A stretch of 42,003 nucleotides of DNA from Agrococcus baldri (GTDB lineage: Bacteria; Actinomycetota; Actinomycetes; Actinomycetales; Microbacteriaceae), in NCBI GenBank assembly GCA_007988785.1, contig BJUU01000021.1, positions 1 to 42,003 of the forward strand, read 5' to 3'. Positions 23,119 to 31,406 of this stretch are shown one piece after another. The notes beneath the pieces are model-generated. The model saw only the letters and a program-made list of their open reading frames with translations. It ran no database searches and was not told the DNA's origin. Numbering within the stretch: position 1 is the first letter of the stretch; each line of letters begins with the position of its first letter. A program made the position numbers and the translations under genes.

Positions 23119-23999
23119 TGACCGTGACCGACACCGCTGCGCGCATCGCGCGCGGGCAGCGCCCGGCCGGGGTCCGATCCCCGGCCGCGGCGCCGGCCCT
23201 CCACCACGTCCTCCACGAGCACCGTCCGCTGGTGTCGGTGCGCGACCTCCAGGTCGCCTACGGCGACGGCCCGCTGGTGCTCGACGGCATCGATCTCGAC
23301 CTGCACCCGGGCGAGATGGTGGCGCTGCTGGGCTCCTCGGGCTCAGGCAAGTCGACGCTCATGAAGGCGCTCACGGGCTTCGCCCCGATTGGCGCCGGCA
23401 CCGTGCGCGTCGGCGTCCACGACCTCACGAGGCTGCACCGCGGCGAGCTGCGGCGCGTGCGCGCGCAGGTCGGCCAGGTCTTCCAGCAGTTCAACCTCGT
23501 CGGGCGCCTGAGCGTGCTCACGAACGTGCTCACCGGCGGCCTCCACGACGCCGGCGCGATCAACCTGGCCGGCGGCTTCTCCAGCTCGCACCGCCGACGC
23601 GCGCTCGAGCTGCTCGACCGGGTCGGCATCGCGCACAAGGCGAAGGACGAGGCGCGCTCGCTCTCGGGCGGCCAGCAGCAGCGCGTCGCGATCGCCCGCG
23701 CCCTCATGCAGCGGCCGACGCTGATCCTCGCCGACGAGCCCGTCGCATCCCTCGACCCGAAGATGTCGTGCACCGTGCTCGAGCTGCTGCACGGGATCAC
23801 GCGAGACGAGGGCATCCCGGTGCTCGTGAGCCTGCACGTGATGCCGCTGGCGCTCGCGCACTCCCACCGCATCGTCGGGCTGCGGGACGGCCGCGTGCTC
23901 GTCTCGGCGCCCACGGCGCAGCTGAGCGCCGCAGACCTCGAGCCGATCTACGCGAACGACCACGAGAGCGGAGCCGGCCATGGCGACGACGACGCCTGA
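23118..23999 (+). CDS. phnC: PhnC-type ABC importer ATPase
   Basis: A 293-aa ABC ATPase of the PhnC group. Walker A is GSSGSGKST (72-80), the Q-loop is [17 protein letters not shown] (118-134), the signature LSGGQQQ (182-188) and Walker [12 protein letters not shown] (203-213). The start overlaps the phnD stop by one base (TGATG). An N-terminal extension of about 35 residues precedes the domain and looks disordered. It powers the PhnD/PhnE transporter on the cytoplasmic side. Confidence 0.9.
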   Translation: MTVTDTAARIARGQRPAGVRSPAAAPALHHVLHEHRPLVSVRDLQVAYGDGPLVLDGIDLDLHPGEMVALLGSSGSGKSTLMKALTGFAPIGAGTVRVGVHDLTRLHRGELRRVRAQVGQVFQQFNLVGRLSVLTNVLTGGLHDAGAINLAGGFSSSHRRRALELLDRVGIAHKAKDEARSLSGGQQQRVAIARALMQRPTLILADEPVASLDPKMSCTVLELLHGITRDEGIPVLVSLHVMPLALAHSHRIVGLRDGRVLVSAPTAQLSAADLEPIYANDHESGAGHGDDDA

Positions 24000-24834
24000 G
24001 CGCGCACCGGAGTCGCGACCCGGTGCACGGCGGCCGCAGCTCGAGCCGGCCGAGCGGGACCGCCTCGAGCGCGCGTTCTCGGTGCCGCGCTCCCGCTTCC
24101 TGCTGGGCATCCCGATCGTGCTCGCGCTGCTCGTCTGGTCGTTCGTGGGCGCCGAGTTCGACTTCGCGAAGCTGGGCGAGGGCGCCGTGAACATGGGCGA
24201 GTTCCTCTCGCGCATGTTCCCGCCCACCTGGGACAAGCTCGGCACCATCGTGGCGCTGCTCGTCCAGACGCTGCAGATGGCGATCGTCGGCACCGTCCTG
24301 GGCGCCGTCCTGTCGCTCGTCATCGCCTTCGGCGCCGCCTCGAACCTGGCGCCGAAGTGGCTCTACTACCCCACCCGCTGGGCGATGAACGTCATCCGCT
24401 CGCTGCCCGACCTGGTGTTCGCGCTCATGTTCGTCTCTGCGGTCGGCCTCGGCCCGTTCGCGGGCATCCTGGCGATGACGATCGGGTCGATCGGGTCGAT
24501 CGGCAAGATCTTCGCCGAGGCGATGGAGGCCGTCGACGACGGCCCCGTCACCGCCATCAAGGCCGTCGGCGGCTCACGCCGGCAGGTCATCCAGTACGCG
24601 GTGCTGCCGCAGGCCGCCCCGATGCTCGTCTCGTACACGCTGCTGCTGTTCGAGGGCAACGTGCGCGGCGCCACCATCCTCGGCATGGTCGGCGCCGGCG
24701 GCATCGGGCTCGAGCTCACCACCGCCATGAAGATGTACGACTACGGGCACCTGAGCGCGATCGTCCTCTGCATCATCCTGCTCGTCACGGTCATCGACCA
24801 GGCGAGCGCCATCATCCGAAGGAGGATCACATGA
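23980..24834 (+). CDS. phnE: PhnE-type ABC importer permease
   Basis: A 284-aa permease. About six membrane helices lie between residues 42 and 280, with the PhnE-type region WAMNVIRSLPDLVFALMF and the cytoplasmic coupling loop EAMEAVDDGPVTAIKAVGGS. A conserved MVGAGGIGLEL string follows. It overlaps the end of phnC by 20 nt, which indicates tight coupling. The N-terminal 40 residues are hydrophilic. Only one permease gene is present, so it probably forms a homodimer. Confidence 0.9.
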   Translation: MATTTPERAPESRPGARRPQLEPAERDRLERAFSVPRSRFLLGIPIVLALLVWSFVGAEFDFAKLGEGAVNMGEFLSRMFPPTWDKLGTIVALLVQTLQMAIVGTVLGAVLSLVIAFGAASNLAPKWLYYPTRWAMNVIRSLPDLVFALMFVSAVGLGPFAGILAMTIGSIGSIGKIFAEAMEAVDDGPVTAIKAVGGSRRQVIQYAVLPQAAPMLVSYTLLLFEGNVRGATILGMVGAGGIGLELTTAMKMYDYGHLSAIVLCIILLVTVIDQASAIIRRRIT

Positions 24835-25607
24835 CCACGATCGACACTGCCCCCGGCATCGGCGCCATCCCGCTGAGCGCCCCCGTCAACCTGCGCGACC
24901 TGGGCGGCATCGCCATCCCCGGCGGCGCCGTGCGCCCCGGCTTCGCCATCCGCGCCGACGACCTCGCCACCGTCACCGACGAGGTCGCCGACGAGCTCGT
25001 CGCGGGCGGTCTGCGCGCCGTGATCGACCTGCGCTCCTCGGCCGAGCTCGCGCTCACCGGGCGCGGTCCGCTCGGCGAGCGTGCGAGCGTCAGCTACCAC
25101 CACCTGCCGTTCATGGCCGACATCGGCACCGCGACCGCGATCGCCTCCGTGCCCCGGCAGCACGAGTTCGGCGCGATGTACCTGCACATCTACGAGAGCG
25201 CCGCGCCGCAGATCGTCACGGCGCTGGCGATCATGGCGCACGCGCCCGGCGCCACGGCGTTCCACTGCGCCGCAGGTCAGGATCGCACCGGCGTGCTGGC
25301 GGCGTCGCTGCTGCTCGCGCTCGGGGCGGAGCCTGCCGACATCGTGGCCGACTACGTGCGCACCGGCGAGAACTCGGCGATGATCCACCGCCGCATCGCA
25401 CCCGTCATCCGGCCGCTGATGGAGCGGCTCGGCTTCGACCTCGACGCGGTCGCCGACGCGGCGTTCTCGGACGCGCCGATGCGCAGCCTGCTGCGGGTGC
25501 TCGACGAGCGCCACGGCGACCCGCTCGCGCCGCTGCAGGCGGCGGGCCTCACCGACGGCCTGATCGCGCGCCTGCGCGAGCGAGCGCTCGAAGCGGATGC
25601 CGCGTGA
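24831..25607 (+). CDS. PtpB-like protein phosphatase (tyrosine / phosphoester)
   Basis: A 258-aa phosphatase of the atypical Cys-dependent family that includes Mycobacterium PtpB and Listeria LipA. It has the N-terminal NLRDLGG motif (20-26), then AIDLRSSAEL-type strands, and the P-loop HCAAGQDRTGV with C146 and R152. PtpB relatives usually have Lys where this protein has Gln150 (HCxxGKDR), a residue tied to phosphoinositide hydrolysis, so specificity may differ. There is no signal peptide, so it acts in the cytoplasm. A strong GGAGGA site sits inside the end of phnE, and the start overlaps the phnE stop (ATGA). Its place in a phosphonate-type operon suggests it hydrolyses the imported phosphoester, or regulates the system (inference). 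Confidence 0.85.
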   Translation: MTTIDTAPGIGAIPLSAPVNLRDLGGIAIPGGAVRPGFAIRADDLATVTDEVADELVAGGLRAVIDLRSSAELALTGRGPLGERASVSYHHLPFMADIGTATAIASVPRQHEFGAMYLHIYESAAPQIVTALAIMAHAPGATAFHCAAGQDRTGVLAASLLLALGAEPADIVADYVRTGENSAMIHRRIAPVIRPLMERLGFDLDAVADAAFSDAPMRSLLRVLDERHGDPLAPLQAAGLTDGLIARLRERALEADAA

Positions 25608-26224
25608 CGGGTGCCGAGATCGCTGCCGCGGGTGACCGGCGACCCGGTCGCCCGCGGGCGACCGGGCACGACGAGCGCATCGTCGACGGGGTGCTCGCGC
25701 TGCTCGAGCGGGGCGAGGAGATCACCGTCGCGCGGGTGGTGGAGGCCAGCGGGGTGAGCCGTGCGGCGATCTACCGTCGCTGGCCGAGCATGACCGAGCT
25801 GGTGGCGGCAGCCCTCGACCGCGGTCGGGAACCCTATGGGCTCTCGCTCGAGGGCGACCTGCTGGAGAACCTGCTGACGCTGCTCGCAGCCCCCGCCACG
25901 AATCGCTATTCGCACGACAGGCTCAGGATGCGACTGCGGCTCGCGCTCACCGACGTCGCTATCGCCCGTGCCTACTGGAGCTCGCACGTCGCCCGCCGCC
26001 GCACGGAGATCGTGGCGCTGGTGACGGAGGGCATCGCGCGCGGCGAGCTGCAGCCCGATCTCGACGTCGACGCCGCCATCGACCTGCTGGTCGGCGTCAT
26101 CTACTACCAGTACGTGGTGCGCGGGGTCACGCTCAGCGACGCCGAGGCGCTGGCGCGGTGCCAGCAGGCGATCCGCGTCGCGTGGCGCGGCATGTCGGTG
26201 GGCCGACTCTCGGTCGTCGAGTAG
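25604..26224 (+). CDS. TetR/AcrR-family transcriptional regulator
   Basis: A 206-aa regulator. The DNA-binding domain spans about residues 22-70 (DERIVDGVLALLERGEEITVARVVEASGVSRAAIYRRWPS, in part), with the helix-turn-helix ending in the TetR-typical AAIYRRWPS. The ligand domain has no assignable specificity. The GTG start overlaps the phosphatase stop (GTGA). As the last gene of the phnDCE operon it probably controls that operon, perhaps through the palindrome at 22114-22133. A hairpin-rich repeat follows. Confidence 0.88.
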   Translation: MTGAEIAAAGDRRPGRPRATGHDERIVDGVLALLERGEEITVARVVEASGVSRAAIYRRWPSMTELVAAALDRGREPYGLSLEGDLLENLLTLLAAPATNRYSHDRLRMRLRLALTDVAIARAYWSSHVARRRTEIVALVTEGIARGELQPDLDVDAAIDLLVGVIYYQYVVRGVTLSDAEALARCQQAIRVAWRGMSVGRLSVVE

Positions 26225-26236
26225 CCCGCAGTGCGC

Positions 26237-26299
26237 ATCGAGACGGCAGCAGCTGCTGCGCGATGGTCTCGATACGCCGCCTGCGGCGGCCAATCGACC
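26237..26299. repeat. Compound hairpin repeat between TetR and cofC genes
   Basis: ATCGAGAC (26237-26244) pairs with GTCTCGAT (26266-26273) around the perfect palindrome GCAGCAGCTGCTGC (26246-26259). It overlaps a second element, GGTCTCGATAC...ATCGACC (26265-26299), with the stem GCCGCC-TGC-GGCGGC (26276-26290). The second has the same end motifs and TGC loop as 14346-14380. It sits between two convergent genes and could terminate both. Confidence 0.6.
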
Positions 26300-26312
26300 A
26301 GCGAGGGGGGGG

Positions 26313-26918
26313 TCAGGCGGCGATGGCCGCGTCGCGCAGCACCGACCGCGTGTGCTCGCCGACGCCGAGGTCGATCGCCAGGTGCAGGTCGGCGAGCTCG
26401 TCGACGTCGAGGCGCAGCCCGGAATCCGACGTGACGGGCAGCTCGACGTGGCCCGCGCGCCGGTGCAGCTCGGCGGAGCCCGGCCCGAAGTGCGGCCGCA
26501 GCGCATCCGCCCGCCTCGCCGCCAGCAGCGTCGTGCCCGTCATCAGCGCGTCGGGCACGTACGAGCGCGCCTCGCGGCCCGCCAGCTCGAGCGCCGCGTC
26601 GAGCTCGTCGGGCGTCAGCGCGGGCAGGTCGCCGAGCATCACGGCGGCCGGCGCACCCGGGTCGAGCACGGCCGTGCCCGCCGCGATCGCGCCGCGCAGC
26701 CCGCCGCTCGGGTCGTCGACCACCTCGACGCCCTCGAGGCCGCAGGTCACCGCGTCGTCACCCGTGACGACCACGAGCCGGCCGACGGATGCGCTGGCCC
26801 GCGCGGCCGTGATCGCGTCGCGCGCGAAGGCGACCGCGAGCGCCGCCCTCGCATCCCCCGCGTCGAGGCGCGACTTGCCGATCGAGCCCTTCACGGGGAT
26901 CACGATCGACCACAGCAT
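26313..26918 (-). CDS. cofC: Phosphoenolpyruvate/2-phospho-L-lactate guanylyltransferase CofC (FbiD)
   Basis: A 201-aa nucleotidyltransferase, which activates phosphoenolpyruvate or 2-phospholactate with GTP for CofD. The MobA-like fold shows the nucleotide loop IPVKGSIGKSRL (7-18), VTGDDAV, DDPSGGLRGAIAAG, and the metal-binding MLGDLPALTPDEL. A C-terminal GLRLDVDELADLHLAIDLG segment is typical of CofC. TAGTCT lies 7 nt before the ATG, so its transcript is probably leaderless. It is a single gene, convergent with the TetR gene and 89 nt beyond the transglutaminase gene. Whether it uses PEP or 2-phospholactate cannot be read from sequence; actinobacterial relatives use PEP. Confidence 0.92.
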   Translation of the reverse strand: MLWSIVIPVKGSIGKSRLDAGDARAALAVAFARDAITAARASASVGRLVVVTGDDAVTCGLEGVEVVDDPSGGLRGAIAAGTAVLDPGAPAAVMLGDLPALTPDELDAALELAGREARSYVPDALMTGTTLLAARRADALRPHFGPGSAELHRRAGHVELPVTSDSGLRLDVDELADLHLAIDLGVGEHTRSVLRDAAIAA

Positions 26919-26925
26919 GCATCCC

Positions 26926-26931
26926 AGACTA
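26926..26931 (-). promoter_or_regulatory. -10 hexamer (TAGTCT) of cofC
   Basis: Minus strand: TAGTCT, GGGATGC, ATG. Leaderless geometry; no ribosome-binding site. Confidence 0.5.
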
Positions 26932-26972
26932 CGTCGGCCGGGATGCCGCGCAGACCGTCGGCTCCCAGGATT

Positions 26973-27013
26973 CGCTGAGCCTCGCGAGCCGCCGGCTCGC
27001 GCGCGGCTCAGCG
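26973..27013. terminator. Two-part hairpin at the end of the transglutaminase gene
   Basis: CGCTGAGCC (26973-26981) pairs with GGCTCAGCG (27005-27013), and inside it GCGAGCC (26984-26990) pairs with GGCTCGC (26994-27000), loop GCC. The total stem is 16 bp with a small internal loop. It overlaps the stop codon at 27008. Likely terminator of the coaD-to-transglutaminase operon. Confidence 0.65.
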
Positions 27014-29278
27014 CCCGTCGTCGTCCCGATCGGGAGCGATCACCCGCACCAGGCTCGGCGGCAGCAGCGTCGCGAGCAGCCTGCGCCACCATGGCGATGC
27101 CTGCGCGAGCGCCCGCCGCACGGCGCGCACGTCGTCGTCGACCGCGCCCGGCTCGCGCGGCCCGGCGTCGAACACCGCGCGCTCGGCGGCCAGCCGCACC
27201 CGGTCGCTCGCCGCGGTCGCCGTCGGCTCGACGCGCGCCGCGATCGCCGCCTGCAGCTGGCCGGGCGTGGTCGAGTCGGGCAGCGCCGCGCCGAGGTCGG
27301 CGAGCGTCGCCCGCAGCTCCGACCAGCCGCCCGGCGCGCCGCGCCGCAGCCGCACCGCGCGCTGCACCGCCCGCACGATCGCCGGCAGCGCGAGCACCAG
27401 CAGCACCGCGAGCGCGATGAGGACGGCGCGCAGCAGCGCGGGATCCACGAGGGCGTCGTCTGCACCCGGCGCCTGCGGCGCGGCGGTCTCGCTGGGCGCG
27501 GGGGCGCTCGGCGTCGCGCCCGGCGTCGGCGGCGCGCTCGGCGCCTCGGTCGGCTCGGGCTCCGACTCGGTGGGCTCCGGCGTCGGGCTGGGCGTGATGT
27601 CGGCGCCCTCGGGGCTGACGACGCCGGTGCCGGCGCCGGGCGTCGTCTCGACCCGCACCCATCCTGCGCCGTCGACCCAGGCCTCCGCCCACGCGTGCAT
27701 GTCGTTCGTCGAGACCGCCCAGCCGCCGCGGATCTCGCTGCCCGGCAGGAAGCCGACCACCACGCGCGCCGGCACCCCCGCGCCGCGCAGCAGCCCGGCG
27801 GTGGCGCTCGCGTAGTGCACGCAGTAGCCGCTGCGGGTCTCGAGGAAGCCCGCGAGCGCCTCCCAGCCGTCGCCGGACGCGCCGGCGAAGCCCGGCAGGT
27901 CGAGCTGCTCGGAGTAGTTCCACAGCCCCTCCGTCATGAAGCCGTGCACGGCCCGCACCCGATCGGCGGCCGTCATGCCCTCGTGCACGAGCGCCGCGCC
28001 CTGCGCGACGATCGTCGCGGCCGCCTCCGGCATCGCCAGATACGCGTCGTGCCCCGTCGAGCCCGCATCCGCCGGCAGCGACTCGAGCGGCCGCGAGCGC
28101 GAGCCGGATGCCGTGAACTCCAGGCCGCGGGTGTCGACGTCGGCGCTGATGCGCAGCGCGTCGTTCGCGTCGTCCCAGCTCGAGCCGCCCGGCGCCTGCA
28201 CGCCGGCCACGCGCTCGGGCATCGGCAGGCTCTCGGCACGCACGTTGCCCATCCGCACCGTCATCCGCATGGGCACGCCCGCGTCGGCGCCCTCGACGAG
28301 CACGGCGGGGCTCCCGGGCTCGGGGTCGACGGCCACGAAGCCCTCTGGCCCGGCCTCGGGCAGCGTCATCAGGCGCGAGACGATGGGCGCGTCGTCGGTG
28401 GTCGAATAGGTGAACACCGGGCGGTCGGCGGGCCTGCGCAGCTCGTCGCCCAGGTCGATGTCGGTGCTGAGCATCGGCGTCGCCGGGGAGAAGAGCTCCT
28501 CGAGGGTGGGCAGGTCGATGTCGGTCTCGCGCGGGCTCGGCGCCACGAGCGGCACCGCTGCCGAGAGCACCGCCGCGACCGCCACGAGGGCGACGGGCGC
28601 CACCCAGCCGCGGCGCATCGCCATGCGCTCGTCGATCGCCGGCGCGGCCAGCGCGGCGGCCGAGGCGATCGCGCCGGGCAGCGCATGCCACCAGGGCACC
28701 TCGATGCGGAACGCGATCGGGAGCGCGAGCGGCACCACCGCGAAGACCACCGCGATCGCCGGCACCCGCAGGCCGTGCGCGAGCACGTCGACCATCACCG
28801 TCAGCACGACCGCGGCCGCGACGATCACGGCGAGCACCGCACCGGTCGCATCCAGCGGCGTCGAGAGCGCCCAGGCGATGTCGAGCACGCCCTGGTTGAG
28901 CACCGCCATCGACTCGACCACGGCGGCGGGCGTCGGGATCATGCCGAGCAGCGCATCGTCGGGGGCGGTCAGCACCGTCACCCAGCCGACGCCCACGAGC
29001 GCCGCGGCGGCCGAGCCCACGAGCGGCGGCCACACGGCCCGCACGAGCGCTGCCGCGAGCGCCATCGTCGCGACCGCGCCGACCACCGCCCACAGCCAGG
29101 CCTCGCCCAGCACCGAGATCGTCGACCACAGCCAGGCGACCGGCAGCACGGCGAGCGCGAGCGTCTCGGTGACGCCGGCGCGGCTGCGACGCGGCTCGCG
29201 CTGCTGCCGGACGGATCCCGGAGCTGGGGTCGCGGCGTCGACCCGAAGGGGTCGACGCTCCGGGGCTCCACCGCTCAT
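27008..29278 (-). CDS. Membrane-bound transglutaminase-like protein (TgpA type)
   Basis: A 756-aa membrane protein. Seven or so helices fill residues about 38-250. An extracytoplasmic region follows with a transglutaminase-like core: Cys486 in TRSGYCVHYASA, His528 in STNDMHAWAEAW, and an acidic third position, Glu544 in GWVRVETTPG, where the family more often has Asp. A Pro/Ser/Thr-rich linker (about 552-605) and a final helix (about 618-640) lead to a cytoplasmic tail. Such proteins normally travel with MoxR and DUF58 genes, as here. Function is unclear; a Cys-protease or cross-linking role outside the membrane is usual conjecture. The start overlaps the DUF58 stop by 4 nt. Confidence 0.87.
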   Translation of the reverse strand: MSGGAPERRPLRVDAATPAPGSVRQQREPRRSRAGVTETLALAVLPVAWLWSTISVLGEAWLWAVVGAVATMALAAALVRAVWPPLVGSAAAALVGVGWVTVLTAPDDALLGMIPTPAAVVESMAVLNQGVLDIAWALSTPLDATGAVLAVIVAAAVVLTVMVDVLAHGLRVPAIAVVFAVVPLALPIAFRIEVPWWHALPGAIASAAALAAPAIDERMAMRRGWVAPVALVAVAAVLSAAVPLVAPSPRETDIDLPTLEELFSPATPMLSTDIDLGDELRRPADRPVFTYSTTDDAPIVSRLMTLPEAGPEGFVAVDPEPGSPAVLVEGADAGVPMRMTVRMGNVRAESLPMPERVAGVQAPGGSSWDDANDALRISADVDTRGLEFTASGSRSRPLESLPADAGSTGHDAYLAMPEAAATIVAQGAALVHEGMTAADRVRAVHGFMTEGLWNYSEQLDLPGFAGASGDGWEALAGFLETRSGYCVHYASATAGLLRGAGVPARVVVGFLPGSEIRGGWAVSTNDMHAWAEAWVDGAGWVRVETTPGAGTGVVSPEGADITPSPTPEPTESEPEPTEAPSAPPTPGATPSAPAPSETAAPQAPGADDALVDPALLRAVLIALAVLLVLALPAIVRAVQRAVRLRRGAPGGWSELRATLADLGAALPDSTTPGQLQAAIAARVEPTATAASDRVRLAAERAVFDAGPREPGAVDDDVRAVRRALAQASPWWRRLLATLLPPSLVRVIAPDRDDDGR

Positions 29279-30405
29279 GCGAGCTCCCTCACCGGTCCGA
29301 CGCGGTCGATCCAGCGCTGGATGCGCACCCGCGATCCCGGCGCGATGCGTCGCGGCGATGCGTCGCGGGCGACCACGAGCCACAGCGTCGAGCCGGGCGG
29401 CAGCGTCCAGGTCTCGGGCGCCGTCTCCTCGAGCGCGACGACGTGCGCGGTGGCGACCGGGAGCGACCGCCCCCTCGGGTCGTCGCCGCGACCCCCGGTC
29501 GCGTCGTCCGGCACCTCCATCGAGGCGAAGGCCGCCAGCGCCGCCGGCAGGTCGCGCCAGTCGGCGCGGGCGATGCTCGCCTCCCCCGTCGCGTGCACGA
29601 CCACGATGCGCTCGCTGCCGGCGAGCGCCCGCACGAGCGAGCACGCGGCGCGCGCGAGGCGATCCTGCGCGTCGCGATCCGAGCCCGCCGCGCCCGCCGT
29701 GTCGACCACCACGACGTGGTCGTCGCTCGCGGGGTTGGCCTCCTGCCGCACCATGAGGTGGCCGCGCTTCGCCGTCTGCCGCCAGTGCACGCGCCGCTGC
29801 GGGTCGCCGTGCCGCCACTCGCGCACCATGGCGTCGACGTTGTCGGCGGTGCGCGACTGCGCCAGCCGGCCCTCCTCGCGGTTGGAGCGCAGCGAGGACG
29901 GCGGGATCGGCAGCACCTCCGGCCCCACCACGAGGCTCGCGAGCGGATCGACGATGCGGGTGGTGCGCATGACGCGGAACGGATCGTGCGCGATGAGCGA
30001 GACGGGCGCGAGCCGCCAGCGCCCGCGCGGGTGCGAGCCCAGCCGCACGGTCTCGCGGCCCTCGCCGTCGAGCTCGCCCTCGAGCAGCAGGTAGCGCTCG
30101 GGGCCGGGCGCCCACGTCGACCACCGGGCACCCGCGTGCCGACGGTCGCCCGCGATGCGCAGCGACGCATCCGCCCCCTCCTCGACCACGCCGGGCGTGC
30201 CGAGGCGCACCTGCCCGACGGCGCCGATCGCCCACCAGGCGCCCAGCAGCACGACGCCGAGGCAGAGCGCGGCGGGCACGAGCAGCACGACCTGGCGCTC
30301 CCAGTAGGCGGCCACCAGCAGCAGCACGCCGGCCAGCAGCAGCACCACGCCGCGCGCGGTGGGGCGCACCTTCGAGCGGTCGGCCGACGAGCGCGGGCTG
30401 GCCAT
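29275..30405 (-). CDS. DUF58 domain membrane protein
   Basis: A 376-aa protein with two N-terminal helices (about 18-38 and 40-62). The DUF58 core is centred on VREWRHGDPQRRVHWRQTAK (about 193-212), then a VVVVDTAG strand of the VWA-like fold. DUF58 proteins accompany MoxR ATPases and are thought to be their membrane-attached partners, perhaps taking part in protein assembly or maturation. It overlaps moxR by 1 nt upstream and the transglutaminase gene by 4 nt downstream, so all three are coupled. Confidence 0.88.
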   Translation of the reverse strand: MASPRSSADRSKVRPTARGVVLLLAGVLLLVAAYWERQVVLLVPAALCLGVVLLGAWWAIGAVGQVRLGTPGVVEEGADASLRIAGDRRHAGARWSTWAPGPERYLLLEGELDGEGRETVRLGSHPRGRWRLAPVSLIAHDPFRVMRTTRIVDPLASLVVGPEVLPIPPSSLRSNREEGRLAQSRTADNVDAMVREWRHGDPQRRVHWRQTAKRGHLMVRQEANPASDDHVVVVDTAGAAGSDRDAQDRLARAACSLVRALAGSERIVVVHATGEASIARADWRDLPAALAAFASMEVPDDATGGRGDDPRGRSLPVATAHVVALEETAPETWTLPPGSTLWLVVARDASPRRIAPGSRVRIQRWIDRVGPVRELA

Positions 30406-31406
30406 CAGCGCATGACGGGGGCGACCGTCTTGGCGAGCGCCTGCGCGACCACCGCCCTGGCGTCCTCGTAGCGGGCGTGCGGGTCGTGCATCACGAGGTG
30501 GTGCGGCAGCACGTGCGGGGCGAGCGCCTTGACGTCGTCGGGCGAGAGCCAGTCGCGGCCCAGCAGGCGGGCGTGGGCCTTCGCGGCGCGCACGAGCTGC
30601 AGGGTGGCGCGGGGGCTCGCGCCCAGCCGCACGTCGGTGTGCCCGCGGGTCGCGCGCGCCAGCCGCACGGCGTAGCGCTCGACGAGCTCGTGGGCGCGCA
30701 CGGCGCGGGCCAGGTCGATCTCTGCCTGGAACTGCTCCTCGGTCGTCACCGCCCGCACGGCGTCGAGCGGCTGCGCCGTCTCGCGGGCCGAGACCATCGC
30801 GTGCTCGGCGTCCTCATCGGGGTAGCCGAGCTCGAGCCGCGCCATGAAGCGGTCGCGCTGCGCCTCCGGCAGGGCGTAGGTGCCCTCCATGTCGATCGGG
30901 TTCTGCGTCGCCACCACCAGGAACGGCGTCGGCAGCACGTGCGTGACGCCGTCGACGGTCACCTGCCCCTCGGCCATGCACTCGAGCAGCGCCGCCTGCG
31001 TCTTGGGGCTCGCGCGGTTGATCTCGTCGGCGATGACGATGTTGGCGAACACCGGCCCGGGCTGGAACCGCAGCTCGCCCGTGCGCTGGTCGAGCATCGA
31101 CATGCCGGTGATGTCGCTCGGCAGCAGGTCGGGGGTGCACTGGATGCGGCGCACGGTGCCGCCGATGGCTGCGGCGAAGGCGCGGGCCAGCTGCGTCTTG
31201 CCGACGCCCGGCACATCCTCGAGCAGCACGTGCCCCTCTGCCAGCAGCACCGTGAGCACGGTGCGGATCTCCTCGTGCTTGCCGGAGATGACGCTGGCGA
31301 CGGCGCGCTCGATGCGCTCGCCCGCCGTCGGCTCGTCGCCGGCCGCGCCGGCCTGCCCCGATGGATCGCCTGCGCCGGTCTCGCCGACCACCTGCTCATC
31401 GCTCAC
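30405..31406 (-). CDS. MoxR-family AAA+ ATPase
   Basis: A 333-aa AAA+ ATPase. Walker A is DVPGVGKT (64-71), Walker [13 protein letters not shown] (123-134), and sensor 1 is in [24 protein letters not shown]. The C-terminal lid shows [16 protein letters not shown]. MoxR proteins act as chaperone-like remodelers with VWA/DUF58 partners; the client is unknown. The GTG start overlaps the cofE stop (GTGA). The N-terminal 30 residues are Gly/Ala/Glu-rich and probably disordered. Confidence 0.93.
   Translation of the reverse strand: MSDEQVVGETGAGDPSGQAGAAGDEPTAGERIERAVASVISGKHEEIRTVLTVLLAEGHVLLEDVPGVGKTQLARAFAAAIGGTVRRIQCTPDLLPSDITGMSMLDQRTGELRFQPGPVFANIVIADEINRASPKTQAALLECMAEGQVTVDGVTHVLPTPFLVVATQNPIDMEGTYALPEAQRDRFMARLELGYPDEDAEHAMVSARETAQPLDAVRAVTTEEQFQAEIDLARAVRAHELVERYAVRLARATRGHTDVRLGASPRATLQLVRAAKAHARLLGRDWLSPDDVKALAPHVLPHHLVMHDPHARYEDARAVVAQALAKTVAPVMR

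Noticed and set aside
22195-26224. A complete phosphonate degradation operon
   Set aside because: Only import, phosphatase and regulator genes are present; no C-P lyase, phosphonatase or phosphonoacetaldehyde enzyme was found.
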